A DNA stretch of 57,687 bases from DASSWG01 sp035705295 (lineage in GTDB: Bacteria; Bacteroidota; Bacteroidia; Flavobacteriales; Flavobacteriaceae). Position 1 is the stretch's first letter. The number at the start of each line of letters is the position of its first letter. The stretch lies in NCBI GenBank assembly GCA_035705295.1, contig DASSWG010000079.1:1-57687 (forward strand), given 5' to 3'. A program made the translations under genes and the position numbers. The notes beneath the pieces are model-generated. The model did no database searches. It saw nothing but the letters and a program-made list of their open reading frames with translations, and was not told the DNA's origin. Shown here one piece after another: positions 32,596 to 40,699 of this stretch.

Positions 32596-33732
32596 ATGAT
32601 CAACAAACGTCTACTTATTAAAAACCTGTTGGCCCACAACGACGAGAACAGTTTTTACGATAAAAAGCTGAAAATCAATTTGGGCAACCGCGAGGGGAAA
32701 GCCAAATTTTTGAAACACATTTGCGCGCTTTCCAACAGCAATCCGCAAAACAACAGCTATTTGGTGATCGGGGTGAAAGATGACGACAATACCATCGTTG
32801 GGGTCGATTTTTTTGACGACAGCAAAATCCAAAACCTCATCAATTCCTACTTGGACAACCCGCCACAAGTACGCTATGAAAACGTGCTTTTTCCTCATTT
32901 ATCCGATGACAAAGTCGTGGGTTTGGTCATTATTGGCGCCAACAACGGAAAAGTGTGTTCACTGCGACGGAATATTTGGAAATACTATGGCGGCGCAGTT
33001 TTTTTTCGGGAAGGCAGCATCAGCATGCCCAAAAATTTTGGAATCGAATTGAAGGACATCAATTCCGAAATCGTGGCGTCCATTGAAAGCCATTCGCACA
33101 ACAACGTGGAACACACGCTGAACGGCGTGTTCGATTTTATGGCCAAAAGCAAAGATTACGATCCGAAATATCAGGTTTTCAAGGAATATTTTGTGGTTTG
33201 CTGGGCCGGAAAAAAGAAAAAAGAAAAAGAAGAAACCTATTATTCCCGTGTGAATATTGAACTGATCAACGAACAGGTGAAACTGTTCTATTCCGATTTG
33301 GACGAGGTGAGCATTTTTTTCGACAAAGAGCATTTTCGAATTGTGGAATACGTGCATTTGGGATTGTACGAAAGCTATAAATACTATCCGTTGGAAGAGG
33401 TGAACATTCGTTTCAAGAACAATATGGGCTACGAAATAGACAGCCAAATGATTTTCGACCCGCCGCAATTTCAAAAAGAAACCTTGTTCCACATTTACAA
33501 CAGCAACAATGCAATTTTGGAAAAGCTGGAAAAAAACCTGGACCTAAAACCCTCGGAAGAGCGCGATTTGTTGCAGCTTCCGGCCACGTATTTGTTGTGC
33601 CACCTCAACGGCTTCGACGAAGCCATTTCAAAAATGGAAGCAGCAAAACCTTTTTTAAAAAAACATTCTTCCGAAGCTTATTCGCGCTACAAAGAAACGA
33701 TGCGGGTATTGCGCAAGGTGAAGTATAGTTGA
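32596..33732 (+). CDS. AlbA_2/Schlafen-type putative DNA-binding protein
   Basis: This 378-residue cytoplasmic protein has an N-terminal AlbA_2-like domain: LGNREGKAKFLKHICALSNS, NSYLVIGVKDDDNTIVGVDFFD, and then a NLINSYLDNPPQVRYENV block. The middle and C-terminal parts carry no domain that I recognise. A basic KKKKEKEE stretch lies near residue 212, and the end is helical. AlbA_2 proteins are linked to nucleic-acid binding and occur in regulators and defence proteins. Base composition matches the housekeeping genes, unlike the fic gene upstream. Its operon status is unclear. Confidence 0.75.
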   Translation: MINKRLLIKNLLAHNDENSFYDKKLKINLGNREGKAKFLKHICALSNSNPQNNSYLVIGVKDDDNTIVGVDFFDDSKIQNLINSYLDNPPQVRYENVLFPHLSDDKVVGLVIIGANNGKVCSLRRNIWKYYGGAVFFREGSISMPKNFGIELKDINSEIVASIESHSHNNVEHTLNGVFDFMAKSKDYDPKYQVFKEYFVVCWAGKKKKEKEETYYSRVNIELINEQVKLFYSDLDEVSIFFDKEHFRIVEYVHLGLYESYKYYPLEEVNIRFKNNMGYEIDSQMIFDPPQFQKETLFHIYNSNNAILEKLEKNLDLKPSEERDLLQLPATYLLCHLNGFDEAISKMEAAKPFLKKHSSEAYSRYKETMRVLRKVKYS

Positions 33733-33829
33733 GAGGTGTGTGGTGAGAGGTGTGTTTTTGTTATTTTTACAAAAAATATGGGGCAACCTCACAAATCACT
33801 AATCCTCAATCGTTAATCGTTCAATCAAT

Positions 33830-34555
33830 ATGCGAACACTTGTCATCGGTGACATTCACGGCGGTTTAAAAGCCTTGGAACAGGTTTTGCAACGCGCAAA
33901 AATCACCCCAGACGATACTTTGATTTTCGTGGGCGATTATGTGGATGGTTGGAGCGATTCGGCAGCAACAGTCTCTTTCTTGATCGAACTTTCCAAACAA
34001 AATACCTGTATTTTCCAGCGCGGAAACCATGACGAGTTGGCGCATACGTGGCTCAAAACCGGCGAGTTAAACGAAATGTGGTTGCAACACGGTGGGCAAT
34101 CTTCCATTGATGCGTACCGAAAACTTTCCGAAGAAGAACTAAAACCCCACCTTCGCTTTTATGAAAGTTTGCTGAATTACCACATCGACAATGAAAATCG
34201 CTTGTTCGTGCACGCCGGGTTCACCAATTTGCATGGTCCCCAACAAGAATATGAACCTTATTTGGTTTATTGGGACCGTACTTTATGGGAAATGGCCTTG
34301 GCGGTGGACAAAACCCTGCCGAAAGAAGACGATCGCTACCCGAAACGTTTAAAGCTTTTCAAAGAAATATACATCGGCCATACGCCCACGATCCGCATCG
34401 GAAAAACCCAACCCGCAAATGCCGCCAATGTTTGGAACGTGGACACCGGCGCGGCTTTTAAAGGACCATTGTCGTGTATGGATGTTGACTCCAAAGAGGT
34501 TTTTCAAAGCGATGCGGTTTATACGCTGTATCCTGAAGAACAAGGGAGGAATTGA
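33830..34555 (+). CDS. Metallophosphoesterase, PPP-type serine/threonine phosphatase-like
   Basis: This 241-residue cytoplasmic protein has all the dinuclear metal-site signatures in order: GDIHGGLKAL (about residues 7-16), GDYVDGWSDS (~36-45), and RGNHDELA (~64-71). Later histidines are FVHAGFT and IYIGHTPT. It belongs with the bacterial PrpA/ApaH-like branch acting on phosphoproteins or diadenosine polyphosphates. Which substrate is used cannot be read from the sequence. The upstream spacer has GAGAGGTGTGTGG-type and AATCGTT-type repeated words. An ATPase scar and a terminator follow. Confidence 0.88.
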   Translation: MRTLVIGDIHGGLKALEQVLQRAKITPDDTLIFVGDYVDGWSDSAATVSFLIELSKQNTCIFQRGNHDELAHTWLKTGELNEMWLQHGGQSSIDAYRKLSEEELKPHLRFYESLLNYHIDNENRLFVHAGFTNLHGPQQEYEPYLVYWDRTLWEMALAVDKTLPKEDDRYPKRLKLFKEIYIGHTPTIRIGKTQPANAANVWNVDTGAAFKGPLSCMDVDSKEVFQSDAVYTLYPEEQGRN

Positions 34556-34617
34556 AAATTTTGAAGCCCTTGATTCACTAAAAAGAATGGCTTTTGGTGA
34601 ATTGAAAAAAATTATGA

Positions 34618-34767
34618 TCGAAAGAACAACTGTGTTCAATTGAGTTTATCCAAATGGAACCCAAAGCCAAAGCAAATATTCCCTCTAATTTCACCAAAAC
34701 CTATCATGCCAAAGTTGAAATTATTTCCAAAGAAAATTTCAGGGAATTTCTCGGGTTTGGAAAATAG
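34618..34767 (+). pseudogene. C-terminal scar of a DUF4143-type ATPase
   Basis: An open frame of 49 codons with no proper start reads SIEFIQMEPKAKANIP, FTKTYHAKVEII, SKENFREFLGFGK and a TAG stop. This matches the usual C-terminal tail of DUF4143 ATPases (Phe/Trp-x-Pro-Lys-x-Lys ... ENFxxFL). The core is missing. Just upstream, in another frame, an ATG reads MIERT, the usual family N-terminus, so this may be an almost complete internal deletion. The last ~40 bp plus the terminator are shared with the scar at 12701-12932. Confidence 0.6.
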
Positions 34768-34837
34768 AATTTTTCGAGCTAATAAATAATCAAAACAAAA
34801 CCCCGCAGGTTCCTATAACCTACGGGGTTTCTCAATA
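34729..34837 (+). repeat. ~100-bp dispersed repeat with terminator hairpin, copy 2
   Basis: The stem AAACCCCGCAGGTT (34798-34811) pairs with AACCTACGGGGTTT (34817-34830) around CCTAT, with T-rich flanks, so it is a bidirectional terminator between the metallophosphatase and the convergent ALDH gene. Together with the adjoining ORF end, it repeats 12701-12806 in inverted orientation. Confidence 0.8.
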
Positions 34838-34861
34838 CTAAATTCTGACTACTCAATACTA

Positions 34862-36415
34862 TTAAAGATCAAACTTGATTCCCTGCGCCAAGGGAAGCTC
34901 GGTGGTGTAATTAATGGTATTGGTTTGTCGGCGCATATAAATTTTCCAAGCATCGGAACCACTTTCACGGCCGCCACCAGTTTCTTTTTCGCCACCAAAA
35001 GCGCCACCGATTTCTGCCCCGGAAGTGCCGATGTTCACATTGGCGATCCCGCAATCGGAACCTTGTGAAGAAAGAAAACGTTCGGCTTCGCGCAAATTGT
35101 TCGTCATAATCGCGGACGACAAACCTTGCACCACGCCATTTTGAATTTCGAGGGCATTTTCCACATCGCCGGAATATTTCAACAAATACAAAACCGGCGC
35201 AAAAGTTTCGTGCTGCACAATTTCGTATTCATTTTTGGCTTCGGCGATGGCTGGTTTCACATAACACCCGCTTTCGTAGCCTTCGCCTTCCAAAACGCCG
35301 CCTTCGACGAGAATATTCCCGCCTTCTTCCACTACTTTTTCCAAGGCATGTTGATAATTTTTCACCGCGTCTTTATCGATCAGTGGCCCGACATGATTGT
35401 TTTCGTCCAGCGGGTTCCCGATGCGCAATTGTTTGTACGCATCGACCACTGCGTTTTTCACTTGGTCGTACATATCTTCGTGAACAATCAAACGCCGGGT
35501 GGAGGTACAACGTTGCCCTGCCGTTCCCACTGCGCCAAAAACAGCACCGATCACGGTCATTTTGATGTCCGCGTCGGGCGTGACTATAATGGCGTTGTTT
35601 CCACCGAGTTCCAAAAGTGATTTTCCCAAACGTGCGGCAACTGCCTGCGCCACGATTTTTCCCATGCGAATGGAACCGGTGGCCGAAACCAAGGGAACGC
35701 GTTTGTCGGTGGACATCATTTCGCCCACTTTGTAATCACCGGTGATCAAACACGAAATTCCTGCGGGGACGTTGTTTTTTTCAAAAATCCGTGCCGCAAT
35801 ATTTTGGCAAGCCACGGAAGTCAACGGGGTTTTTTCGGAGCCTTTCCAAATACAGGCATCACCGCAAACCCACGCCAAAGCCGTGTTCCACGACCAAACC
35901 GCCACGGGAAAGTTGAAGGCGGAAATAATTCCCACCACGCCGAGCGGGTGGTATTGTTCGTACATTCGGTGGCCGGGACGTTCGCTGTGCATCGTCAAAC
36001 CATGCAATTGCCGGGAAAGTCCGACCGCAAAATCGCAGATGTCGATCATTTCCTGCACTTCGCCCAAACCTTCTTGGTAGGATTTTCCCATTTCGTAGGA
36101 AACGAGTTTTCCCAAAGGTTCTTTTAAGCGGCGGAGTTCGTCGTTGAATTGGCGCACCACTTCGCCGCGTTGCGGAGCCGGCCATTTTCGCCATTCTTTA
36201 AACCCTTCGGTGGCGGCGGTAATGGTTTTTTCGTAATCTTCTTGGGTAGTGGCTTTCACTTTTCCGATCAACGCCCCGTCCACGGGCGAATAGGATTCAA
36301 TGATTTCGCCGTTCCCAAAAAAATCGGTTCCGGTGGATGTGCCATTGTTTATGTCGGTTAGGCCCAAGTCTTTTAAGGCTTGGTCGATTCCGAATTCTTT
36401 TGCGATGTTGCTCAT
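34862..36415 (-). CDS. Aldehyde dehydrogenase, ALDH7 / aminoadipate-semialdehyde type
   Basis: This 517-residue NAD-dependent enzyme shows the ALDH7 features: the DFFGNGEIIESYSPVDGALIG start, GVVGIISAFNFPVAVWSWN, WKGSEKTPLTS, the catalytic Glu in LLELGGNNAIIV, and the catalytic Cys in GTAGQRCTSTRRLIV. The C-terminus has GGAFGGEKETGGGRESGSDAWK, typical of the antiquitin/AmaB branch, which oxidises alpha-aminoadipate semialdehyde in lysine breakdown. A role with the nearby 3-hydroxyanthranilate dioxygenase is possible from context but not shown. The length is normal for the family. Confidence 0.88.
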   Translation of the reverse strand: MSNIAKEFGIDQALKDLGLTDINNGTSTGTDFFGNGEIIESYSPVDGALIGKVKATTQEDYEKTITAATEGFKEWRKWPAPQRGEVVRQFNDELRRLKEPLGKLVSYEMGKSYQEGLGEVQEMIDICDFAVGLSRQLHGLTMHSERPGHRMYEQYHPLGVVGIISAFNFPVAVWSWNTALAWVCGDACIWKGSEKTPLTSVACQNIAARIFEKNNVPAGISCLITGDYKVGEMMSTDKRVPLVSATGSIRMGKIVAQAVAARLGKSLLELGGNNAIIVTPDADIKMTVIGAVFGAVGTAGQRCTSTRRLIVHEDMYDQVKNAVVDAYKQLRIGNPLDENNHVGPLIDKDAVKNYQHALEKVVEEGGNILVEGGVLEGEGYESGCYVKPAIAEAKNEYEIVQHETFAPVLYLLKYSGDVENALEIQNGVVQGLSSAIMTNNLREAERFLSSQGSDCGIANVNIGTSGAEIGGAFGGEKETGGGRESGSDAWKIYMRRQTNTINYTTELPLAQGIKFDL

Positions 36416-36496
36416 GTTTTCAATTTTTTATTTCGATAATTACTCAATTTGAGTGCGAAAATAAAAAATTAATAAGTCTTTGCACAGGATAAGGGC

Positions 36497-37333
36497 TTAT
36501 GATTTGCCTTTCTTTTCGTTTCCCAAAAGATTTTTTACAGAAGATGAGCTTATTACCTTTTTTCCGGTTTTTTCTTCAATTTCCTTTCGCGTATTTCCCG
36601 CAATGGCCCCACCTTGTTTCGCGATGTTTTTGTTTTGGCGAAAAGTTTCGGGTTTTTTCTCTTTGCTGATTTCGGTAGTAGTGGCTTCGGCGAGCATATT
36701 TAGCACCAATTCCAAATTGGTCATATTGTCTCGCAAATTTTCCTTTTTGAGGTTTTTGAATTTTTTGTAGCCCTTAACGGGTAAACCACTCCATGCCTTG
36801 GTTATTTCATCGGTGAGGATGGCATATTCAATTCCTTTTTTAACGCCCCTTTCTTCCCATTCATCGGTCAGCTCTTTTCTGACCTCGATGCTTTTCAGCC
36901 TTTGGTTTATCCATTGTTTGCTATAGCCTTTTTTTAAATATGTTTCCATCAAACGGTCGATGCCTTTTTCAGGGTCTTCTATTTCATCGATACGCTCACG
37001 GGCTGTTTGGGCCAACCATAATTTGAAAGGCTCAGCTTTTGGGGAAGGTACCGATTGGATAAGCCGGAACAATTGTTCGGTATCGGCAATATCTGTCATC
37101 CTCATTTTTCCATCTTCGGCCCGCATTTTGAACTGTCCGATTTTTTCGGACAGTTCGCTTCCTTCCTTTTTTAACTTGCTTTTCAGGTCGCTCCAATACT
37201 TCCGGGGCCTATCACTTTCGGTAAGTATTTGAATTACATCTATTATGGAAAAATACCATTTTTCCCCTTCTTCGTCCCAAATGCTGCGCACTTGTTGCTC
37301 TTCGAATAATTTGATCGCTGTTTTGTTTGTCAT
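36497..37333 (-). CDS. BRO-N domain protein, DinD/antirepressor-like
   Basis: This 278-residue protein begins with a BRO-N-type domain: IKLFEEQQVRSIWDEEGEKW, FSIIDVIQILTESDRPRKYW, and QLFRLIQSVPSPKAEPFKLW with LAQTARERIDE. The C-terminal part (IEYAILTDEITKAWSGLP, TNLELVLNMLAEATTTEISK) resembles DNA-damage-inducible DinD proteins and Bacteroidota phage antirepressor-like proteins. It probably binds DNA. It lies between two metabolic genes transcribed in the same direction, so it may be a mobile or phage-derived single gene. No other phage gene is nearby. Confidence 0.8.
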   Translation of the reverse strand: MTNKTAIKLFEEQQVRSIWDEEGEKWYFSIIDVIQILTESDRPRKYWSDLKSKLKKEGSELSEKIGQFKMRAEDGKMRMTDIADTEQLFRLIQSVPSPKAEPFKLWLAQTARERIDEIEDPEKGIDRLMETYLKKGYSKQWINQRLKSIEVRKELTDEWEERGVKKGIEYAILTDEITKAWSGLPVKGYKKFKNLKKENLRDNMTNLELVLNMLAEATTTEISKEKKPETFRQNKNIAKQGGAIAGNTRKEIEEKTGKKVISSSSVKNLLGNEKKGKS

Positions 37334-37570
37334 GGTTTTTTCTATAAAATTTTTCCCAACAAATTAAATATGTATTTGCAAATCAGTCGATTTCAATTCG
37401 CCGCGAATATAGGAAACCCATTAAGGCATTAAGACCTCTTGATCCTTAAAACCTTAATGCACTTTCAATTCCCTGCCTGTCAACAGAGAGGTTAATGGTT
37501 TAATTTACGAGCGTCGAGCAATTTCCGATTTTTATAAAAAAGTTGAAATTCATCGACGATACGGACTACA

Positions 37571-38107
37571 TTATTTCCCCACAAACCTTTCGTCCACCGG
37601 CATTTTCGTACCGCATTTGTTGCAGGTACGCAATTCCTTGCTGCCGTAAAAATGCTTAAAATGTTTTAGGAAATCTTTTTCAATATCGTCCAATTCAAAA
37701 TAGACTTCATGCAACTTGTGGTTGCAGTTGTCGCAAAACCACAACAAACCGTCTTTCATGTCCAAACCTTTGCGTTTGCGTTCCACCACCAAACCGATGG
37801 ATCCTTCCTCTCGAACCGGGGAATGCGGAACTTTTGCCGGGTGCAAATACATATCGCCCGGGCCGAGCGGCATGGTTTTTTTCTCGCCGTTTTCCTGGAT
37901 GTGGACTTCAATGTTTCCTTCCAGTTGATAAAATAGTTCTTCAGTTTCGTTGTAGTGATAGTCTTTCCGAGCGTTCGGGCCGGCCACTATCATTACAATG
38001 TAATCGCCGGCGTCTTTGTACATGTTTTTGTTCCCAACAGGTGGTTTCAGGGTGTTGCGGTTTTCTTCCACCCATTTGTTTAGGTTAAAAGGTTTTTGAA
38101 TGGCCAT
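37571..38107 (-). CDS. nbaC: 3-Hydroxyanthranilate 3,4-dioxygenase
   Basis: This 178-residue cupin enzyme opens the ring of 3-hydroxyanthranilate in the kynurenine/quinolinate route. The catalytic iron ligands are visible at their usual positions: His51 and Glu57 in DYHYNETEELFYQLEG, and His95 in PAKVPHSP. The bacterial rubredoxin-like second metal site is complete, with Cys125 and Cys128 in FCDNCNHK and Cys162 and Cys165 in TCNKCGTK. Length matches the bacterial enzyme. The gene may act in tryptophan breakdown or in NAD synthesis; other kynurenine genes are not in the window. Confidence 0.95.
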   Translation of the reverse strand: MAIQKPFNLNKWVEENRNTLKPPVGNKNMYKDAGDYIVMIVAGPNARKDYHYNETEELFYQLEGNIEVHIQENGEKKTMPLGPGDMYLHPAKVPHSPVREEGSIGLVVERKRKGLDMKDGLLWFCDNCNHKLHEVYFELDDIEKDFLKHFKHFYGSKELRTCNKCGTKMPVDERFVGK

Positions 38108-38196
38108 AACTTTTGGTTTTTAGACCTTAAAATTACAAAATAGAAAGCAGAAAGGATTTTAATTTTAATTACTTTTAATCCCCTAAATCCAAACTT

Positions 38197-39264
38197 ATGA
38201 AAAGATTCCTTTATTTTTTCGCATTTACCAGCTTTTTGGTGGGTTGTGAAAATTCCAATAAAAACAGTGAAACAAAAATTTCGCAACAAGAAACCTTCCC
38301 AGATGCTACCGATCAAGTTAACTTCGGTATCGTCATTCACGGAGGTGCGGGTTCCATCCGCGAAAAAAACATGTCCGATTCCACGAAAATTGCTTACGCG
38401 GAAAAATTGGAAGAAGCCATCCGCACTGGGCATGAAATTTTAAAAAATGGCGGCACAGCAGTTGATGCCGTGCGCGAAACCATCAATGTAATGGAAAACT
38501 CCCCGTTATTCAACTCTGGGAAAGGCGCGGTGTTCGCCCATGACGGCACCAACCAACTGGACGCTTCCATTATGGACGGAAAAACCCTAAAAGCGGGCGC
38601 GGTTGCCGGGGTCACCACGGTGAAAAACCCCATCAATTTGGCTTTTCAAGTAATGGTCAATTCGCCCCACGTGATGCTTTACGGTGATGGCGCGGAAGAA
38701 TTTGCCAAATTACAAGGGGTGGAACTGGTGGACCCGAGCTATTTTTATACCGAAGATAGCTACAAAGCCTTGCAACGCGTGAAAACCGCTGAGAAGAAAA
38801 AATATAAAACTGAAAAAACCGTTTTTTACAACGCCCGCATCAAGGATTACAAATACGGAACGGTGGGTGCTGTGGCGCTCGACAAAAACGGCAATTTGGC
38901 CGCCGGCACGTCCACCGGAGGAATGACCAACAAACGCTGGAACCGCATCGGCGACTCGCCCATCATCGGTGCCGGTACCTATGCCAACAACAAAACTTGT
39001 GCGATTTCCTGTACCGGTTGGGGCGAATATTTTATTCGTGGTGTGGCAGCTTACGATGTTTCGGCCATGATGGAATATGGCGGAAAAAGCCTGCAGGAAG
39101 CCGCAGAAATTGTCATCCATGAAAAATTGCCCTCAGTTGGAGGCGGTGGGTTGATCGGCATCGATTCCGAAGGAAATATGGTTGCAGAATTCAACACTCC
39201 GGGTATGTTCCGCGCGATGATGGATGAGCAAGGAAAGCTGGAAATTGCGATGTTTGAAGAATAA
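38197..39264 (+). CDS. Exported isoaspartyl peptidase / L-asparaginase (Ntn hydrolase)
   Basis: This 355-residue protein has a lipoprotein signal (FFAFTSFLVGCENSNK, lipobox LVGC), so it is anchored in the envelope. The Ntn-hydrolase fold of plant-type asparaginases is clear: FGIVIHGGAGSI near residue 48, NGGTAVDAV, LFNSGKGAVF, LDASIMDG, and the autocleavage nucleophile Thr in YGTVGAVALDKNGNLAAGTS. TGGMTNKRWNRIGDSPIIGAG follows as expected. Precursor cleavage before that Thr yields alpha and beta subunits. It removes beta-aspartyl (isoaspartyl) residues from peptides or hydrolyses asparagine. Divergent from nbaC by ~90 bp. Confidence 0.92.
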   Translation: MKRFLYFFAFTSFLVGCENSNKNSETKISQQETFPDATDQVNFGIVIHGGAGSIREKNMSDSTKIAYAEKLEEAIRTGHEILKNGGTAVDAVRETINVMENSPLFNSGKGAVFAHDGTNQLDASIMDGKTLKAGAVAGVTTVKNPINLAFQVMVNSPHVMLYGDGAEEFAKLQGVELVDPSYFYTEDSYKALQRVKTAEKKKYKTEKTVFYNARIKDYKYGTVGAVALDKNGNLAAGTSTGGMTNKRWNRIGDSPIIGAGTYANNKTCAISCTGWGEYFIRGVAAYDVSAMMEYGGKSLQEAAEIVIHEKLPSVGGGGLIGIDSEGNMVAEFNTPGMFRAMMDEQGKLEIAMFEE

Positions 39265-39286
39265 ACTTTTCCAAAGTTTATTCTTC
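39256..39286. terminator. Bidirectional terminator between convergent genes
   Basis: GAAGAATAAACTTT (39256-39269) pairs perfectly with AAAGTTTATTCTTC (39273-39286) around a 3-base loop. The left arm includes the TAA stop of the isoaspartyl peptidase gene, and the hairpin ends 6 bp before the stop of the convergent gene at 39293. Confidence 0.75.
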
Positions 39287-39292
39287 AATGAT

Positions 39293-39859
39293 TTACTCAC
39301 ACGAATCATAAATTTCAATGATTTCCACTATATTCCCGCTGGTAAGTTCTTTGTTTTTGATTCTTTTCGATAAGGAGGGGCAATCCTTGAAATATTTGGA
39401 AACCCGATTGTGGAATTTATTGAAAATGGCACCGTCATAATTGAGGTCAAAAAGTTGCTCTTCACTGTCTTTTTGGACATAATACATTGACTGTGTTCCG
39501 CCCATTTTATAACCGAGAAAATCATTATTGTCCTTGTGCCCGGCAACATAAGTTTGTGCAACATATAAATCCGCCCGTCCATCGTAAAGTTTTCCCAGTA
39601 AAACTTCTCCTAAAAAAGGCACTTTTCCATATTTGAATTCTACTTCTTTATCATCGATTTGGATCATTGCCCTTTCTATGTCCCTTTCAGTAAATCGTTT
39701 GATTTTTCCCGTTTTGTCCAATTTGATCCGGGCCACTTTTTTATTGATCGAGGTTATTTTTCCGGAAACGACTGTTCCGTTTTTTAAAAACAAACGATCT
39801 TGTCCCAAAACAAAATTTGTCACAAGAATTAAACAAGTTAAGAGTAATGTTTTTTTCAT
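39293..39859 (-). CDS. Exported hypothetical protein
   Basis: This 188-residue protein from the ATG at 39859 has a signal peptide (MKKTLLLTCLILVTNFVLGQ). The mature N-terminus is an LSm- or SH3-like strand pattern (DRLFLKNGTVVSGKITSINK, VARIKLDKTGKIKRFTE) that is common in exported Bacteroidota proteins. The rest has no recognised domain. It may ride on the surface or in the periplasm. The 23 codons upstream of the chosen ATG (to 39928) are A/T-rich leader. No function can be given. Confidence 0.7.
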   Translation of the reverse strand: MKKTLLLTCLILVTNFVLGQDRLFLKNGTVVSGKITSINKKVARIKLDKTGKIKRFTERDIERAMIQIDDKEVEFKYGKVPFLGEVLLGKLYDGRADLYVAQTYVAGHKDNNDFLGYKMGGTQSMYYVQKDSEEQLFDLNYDGAIFNKFHNRVSKYFKDCPSLSKRIKNKELTSGNIVEIIEIYDSCE

Positions 39860-40178
39860 CTTATTCTTTTTTAAGTTTTGTTTAATAAAAGTAGGTGTTT
39901 TTTCTTGAACTTTCAAAAAAATCCTCAAAAAAACATGTTTCTAAATCATTTTCAAACAAAACCCAATTTTCCCTCAACTTTCAGAATAAGTTATTCCTCC
40001 CATTAATTTATTTGAAATTTTTTTTAACTTTTTTGACCAAAAACAATCTATACACTATAGAATTTTGTTCATCGAGCCGCACAAATATAATCTCTAAAAA
40101 AATTAACGATAAATTAACGTTTATTTAGTTCGATATTTTCCGAACCAATCATACTTTTGTCCCCTAATTTTTAATCGT
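39860..40178. promoter_or_regulatory. AT-rich divergent spacer with a -7 box for the efflux operon
   Basis: The ~320-bp gap holds no gene. TACTTTTG (40152-40159) matches the TANNTTTG consensus and lies 19 bp before the ATG of the GbsR-type regulator, so it is the likely promoter of the efflux operon. Imperfect AT-rich inverted words upstream (ATTAACGATAAATTAACG near 40100-40117) could be an operator for the regulator. Confidence 0.5.
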
Positions 40179-40697
40179 ATGATGACGGAGCAGGAATTAC
40201 AAACACAAAAGGATCAATTGATCGAGTTGGTGGGCGTGCACGTGGAAAAAGAAAAAAATATGGCGCCTTTGGCCGCACGGATTTTGGCCACCCTTATCGT
40301 GACCTGTAAACAAGGGGCCACCTTCGAGCAATTGGTAGCCGATTTGGGAGCGAGCAAAAGCACTATTTGTACTCATTTGAACAACTTGGAAGCAAGCGGG
40401 CTGATCGATTATTTCACCAAACCCGGCGACCGAAAACGCTATTTTATAATGACCCCCAACCGCTTAATTCAGTTCATTGACGAAAAAGTGGCCAAATGGG
40501 AAGACGACAAAACTTTGCACAAAGAACTGATCAATTACAAAACCAACGTGAACGAAGTCTATAAAAACGAACCCGAAAAACAATGTGAGTTAAACTTCCA
40601 TTATAATTTTCTGACTTTTTTGGACGAAGCCACTAAGGTTTTCACCAAATTGAAGAACAACCTCAACGAAAAACATCTGATCAACCACAACCGATAA
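40179..40697 (+). CDS. GbsR/MarR-type transcriptional regulator of the efflux operon
   Basis: This 172-residue cytoplasmic regulator has a winged helix of the GbsR family in residues ~25-95: MAPLAARILATLIVTCKQG, TFEQLVADLGASKSTICTHL, NNLEASGLIDYFTKPGDRKR, and YFIMTPN. The C-terminal half is helical and probably mediates dimerisation or ligand sensing. It is the first gene of a four-gene operon with the RND efflux system, only 2 bp before the adaptor gene, and most likely represses the operon. An alternative ATG sits one codon downstream. Confidence 0.9.
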   Translation: MMTEQELQTQKDQLIELVGVHVEKEKNMAPLAARILATLIVTCKQGATFEQLVADLGASKSTICTHLNNLEASGLIDYFTKPGDRKRYFIMTPNRLIQFIDEKVAKWEDDKTLHKELINYKTNVNEVYKNEPEKQCELNFHYNFLTFLDEATKVFTKLKNNLNEKHLINHNR

Positions 40698-40699
40698 AA

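Noticed and set aside
34419..34643. 74-codon ORF overlapping the metallophosphatase 3' end
   Set aside because: A frame shadow; only its last few codons (MIERT) may be a relic of an ATPase start.
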